7,813 bases of DNA from Bacteroidales bacterium (GTDB lineage: Bacteria > Bacteroidota > Bacteroidia > Bacteroidales > Muribaculaceae), in assembly GCA_900767075.1 (NCBI GenBank), contig CAAFXX010000050.1, positions 1 through 7,813 of the forward strand, written 5' to 3'. The notes beneath the pieces were generated by a model that was not told where the DNA came from, searched no databases, and worked only from the letters and a program-made list of their open reading frames with translations. A program made the translations under genes and the position numbers. Below are positions 6,414 through 7,813 of this stretch, in pieces. The first letter of the stretch is position 1. Every line of letters begins with the position of its first letter.

Positions 6414-6486
6414 ATGCCGATGACAATTTCTAAATAGCTAATTTATAGAATATTTAGATATTTTAAATAAAAATTTACATCGGCAT
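6414..6486. repeat. Inverted repeat flanking an A/T-rich tract
   Basis: ATGCCGATG at 6414-6422 is the exact reverse complement of CATCGGCAT at 6478-6486. The 55 bases between are extremely A/T-rich and include a second inverted pair, CTAAATA at 6430-6436 and TATTTAG at 6451-6457. This could be a bipartite operator or the base of a folded leader. A 9-bp pair in a region this long can also occur by chance. Confidence 0.4.
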
Positions 6487-6533
6487 CAATATTTTTTAGC
6501 ACATGATTTGTTAATAAGTTGAATGAGTGCTTC

Positions 6534-6559
6534 AGGAATGCGATTCCTAAGAGACTCTT
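6534..6559 (+). other. Small hairpins in the dnaK upstream region
   Basis: AGGAAT at 6534-6539 pairs with ATTCCT at 6543-6548 over a GCG loop, and it is followed at once by AAGAG/CTCTT (6549-6553 and 6555-6559) around a single A. Both stems lie 50-75 bases before the dnaK start. If transcribed they could affect leader stability or translation; as DNA palindromes they could bind a regulator. Neither is long. Confidence 0.3.
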
Positions 6560-6608
6560 CCACGTGAACAAACGATAGAAATAATAATCTTATAAATACA
6601 ATAAAATC

Positions 6609-7813
6609 ATGGGAAAAATTATTGGTATTGACCTGGGAACCACCAACTCCTGCGTAGCAGTGCTCGAAGGCAAGGATCCTGTTGTTATTCCTAACAATGA
6701 AGGACGTAACACCCCTCCTTCGGTAGTGGCATTCGTTGACGGCGGCGAACGCAAAGTGGGCGACCCCGCTAAGCGTCAGGCAATCACTAACCCTACTCGT
6801 ACTATATACTCGATCAAGAGATTCATGGGTGAAAAGTGCGACCAGGTGACAGACGAGATCAAGCGTGTCCCCTACAAAGTGGTATGCCAGAACGACATGC
6901 CGAAGGTTGACATCGACGGCCGCGACTATACTCCGCAGGAGATTTCTGCAATGATTCTCCAGAAGATGAAGAAGACAGCCGAGGATTATCTCGGACAGCC
7001 CGTAACGGAGGCCATCATCACCGTTCCGGCATATTTCGACGACTCACAGCGTCAGGCAACCAAGGACGCAGGCGAAATCGCCGGTCTTAAGGTTATGCGT
7101 ATCATCAACGAGCCTACTGCAGCTGCCCTCGCCTATGGTCTTGACAAATCGACCAAGGAGCAGAAGATCGCAGTGTTCGACCTCGGTGGCGGTACATTCG
7201 ATATCTCCATCCTCGAGCTCGGTGACGGCGTATTCGAGGTTAAGTCGACCAACGGTGATACACACCTCGGCGGCGATGACTTCGACCATGTGATCATCGA
7301 CTGGCTCGCCGACGAGTTCAAGGCTGACGAAGGCGTGGATCTCCGTCAGGACCCGATGGCTATGCAGCGTCTGAAAGATGCAGCCGAGAAGGCTAAGATC
7401 GAGCTTTCAAGCTCTACTTCTACAGAAATCAACCTCCCCTATATCACGGCTACGGCTTCAGGTCCGAAGCACCTCGTAAAGACCCTTACACGCGCTAAGT
7501 TCGAGCAGCTCGCCTCCAACCTTATCGACGCCGTTGCAGAACCCTGCATGAAGGCCCTTAAGGACGCCGGTCTTTCGGCAAGCCAGATTGACGAGGTTAT
7601 CCTCGTGGGCGGTTCAACACGTATCCCCGCCATCCAGGAGAAGGTTAAACAGATCTTCGGCAAAGAGCCCAACAAGGGTGTCAACCCCGATGAGGTTGTG
7701 GCTGTCGGTGCAGCTATCCAGGGCGGCGTGCTCAGCGGCGATGTCAAGGACGTGCTTCTTCTCGACGTTGTGCCTCTTTCGATCGGTATCGAGACAATGG
7801 GCGGCGTGATGAC
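6609..7813 (+). CDS. dnaK: Molecular chaperone DnaK (Hsp70), 5' part
   Basis: DnaK is the ATP-driven Hsp70 chaperone that works with DnaJ and GrpE in the cytoplasm. The frame starts at the ATG at 6609 and stays open to the window edge, giving 401 residues. This covers the whole nucleotide-binding domain, the linker (DVLLLDVVPL, 381-390) and the first residues of the substrate-binding domain (GIETMGGVM). Visible motifs are phosphate-1 IDLGTTNS (7-14), K70 in SIKRFMG, NEPTAAALAYG (167-177), phosphate-2 DLGGGTFDIS (191-200) and adenosine VGGSTRIP (333-340). The segment at about 75-100 is the insertion that separates Gram-negative from Firmicute DnaK. The linker has VVPLS where VTPLS is usual, a mild substitution. 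The start fits the universal MGKIIGIDLG lead, and the A-rich stretch before it replaces a Shine-Dalgarno site. The C-terminal part is outside the window. Confidence 0.98.
   Translation, partial: MGKIIGIDLGTTNSCVAVLEGKDPVVIPNNEGRNTPPSVVAFVDGGERKVGDPAKRQAITNPTRTIYSIKRFMGEKCDQVTDEIKRVPYKVVCQNDMPKVDIDGRDYTPQEISAMILQKMKKTAEDYLGQPVTEAIITVPAYFDDSQRQATKDAGEIAGLKVMRIINEPTAAALAYGLDKSTKEQKIAVFDLGGGTFDISILELGDGVFEVKSTNGDTHLGGDDFDHVIIDWLADEFKADEGVDLRQDPMAMQRLKDAAEKAKIELSSSTSTEINLPYITATASGPKHLVKTLTRAKFEQLASNLIDAVAEPCMKALKDAGLSASQIDEVILVGGSTRIPAIQEKVKQIFGKEPNKGVNPDEVVAVGAAIQGGVLSGDVKDVLLLDVVPLSIGIETMGGVM

Larger units (their letters stand above)
6274..6608. other. Divergent intergenic region between the acidic protein gene and dnaK
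   Basis: These 335 bases contain no convincing gene in either direction. In order they hold a terminator-like hairpin (6313-6337), a weak promoter candidate (6369-6398), a very A/T-rich tract (8 G/C in 60 bases at 6421-6480) flanked by a 9-bp inverted repeat, and small hairpins at 6534-6559 close to the dnaK start. Control elements for both flanking genes must lie here. Confidence 0.8.

Noticed and set aside
7044..7747. Several - strand frames inside dnaK
   Set aside because: They are shadows of the DnaK frame, which is open to the window edge and carries all Hsp70 ATPase motifs.

Overview
The window looks like ordinary chromosomal backbone from a member of the Bacteroidales, probably Muribaculaceae or a relative (the family-level placement is an inference). 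Four things point there: start codons with A/T-rich upstream sequence and no clear Shine-Dalgarno sites, the tail of a Bacteroidetes-type outer-membrane beta-barrel protein, a Gram-negative-type DnaK, and a secreted M13 peptidase of the same length as I recall for Porphyromonas gingivalis PepO (690 residues).

Layout. At 1-128 is the C-terminal end of an outer-membrane beta-barrel protein on the + strand. Bases 129-364 are non-coding. They hold an A/T-rich imperfect hairpin and a perfect 25-bp inverted repeat made of two small hairpins, resembling a REP doublet (REPIN), just upstream of ftsY. Four complete + strand genes follow with gaps of 33, 34 and 39 bases, so they could be one transcript: ftsY (signal recognition particle receptor), rimO (ribosomal protein S12 methylthiotransferase), a short isochorismate synthase (menF-type, menaquinone entry step) and pepO (secreted M13 zinc metallopeptidase). 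A perfect 15-bp stem with a T-rich tail ends this run. A small acidic protein of unknown function is encoded convergently on the - strand (5929-6273). A 335-base divergent intergenic region (6274-6608) separates it from dnaK, which runs off the right edge. dnaK has no stop codon inside the window and is easily missed by ORF callers that need one.

How the genes relate. FtsY (membrane targeting), RimO (ribosome modification) and DnaK (chaperone) all serve protein synthesis and folding. MenF feeds respiratory quinone synthesis, and the peptidase acts outside the cytoplasm. I found no defence system, toxin-antitoxin pair, CRISPR array, transposase, tRNA or rRNA, and nothing that amounts to a new multi-gene system. 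The items worth a second look are the REPIN-like element in the ftsY leader, which also creates a false N-terminal extension of the ORF, the unrecognised acidic protein divergent from dnaK, and unexplained structures in the dnaK upstream region, including a terminator-like hairpin pointing at dnaK with no gene ending there.
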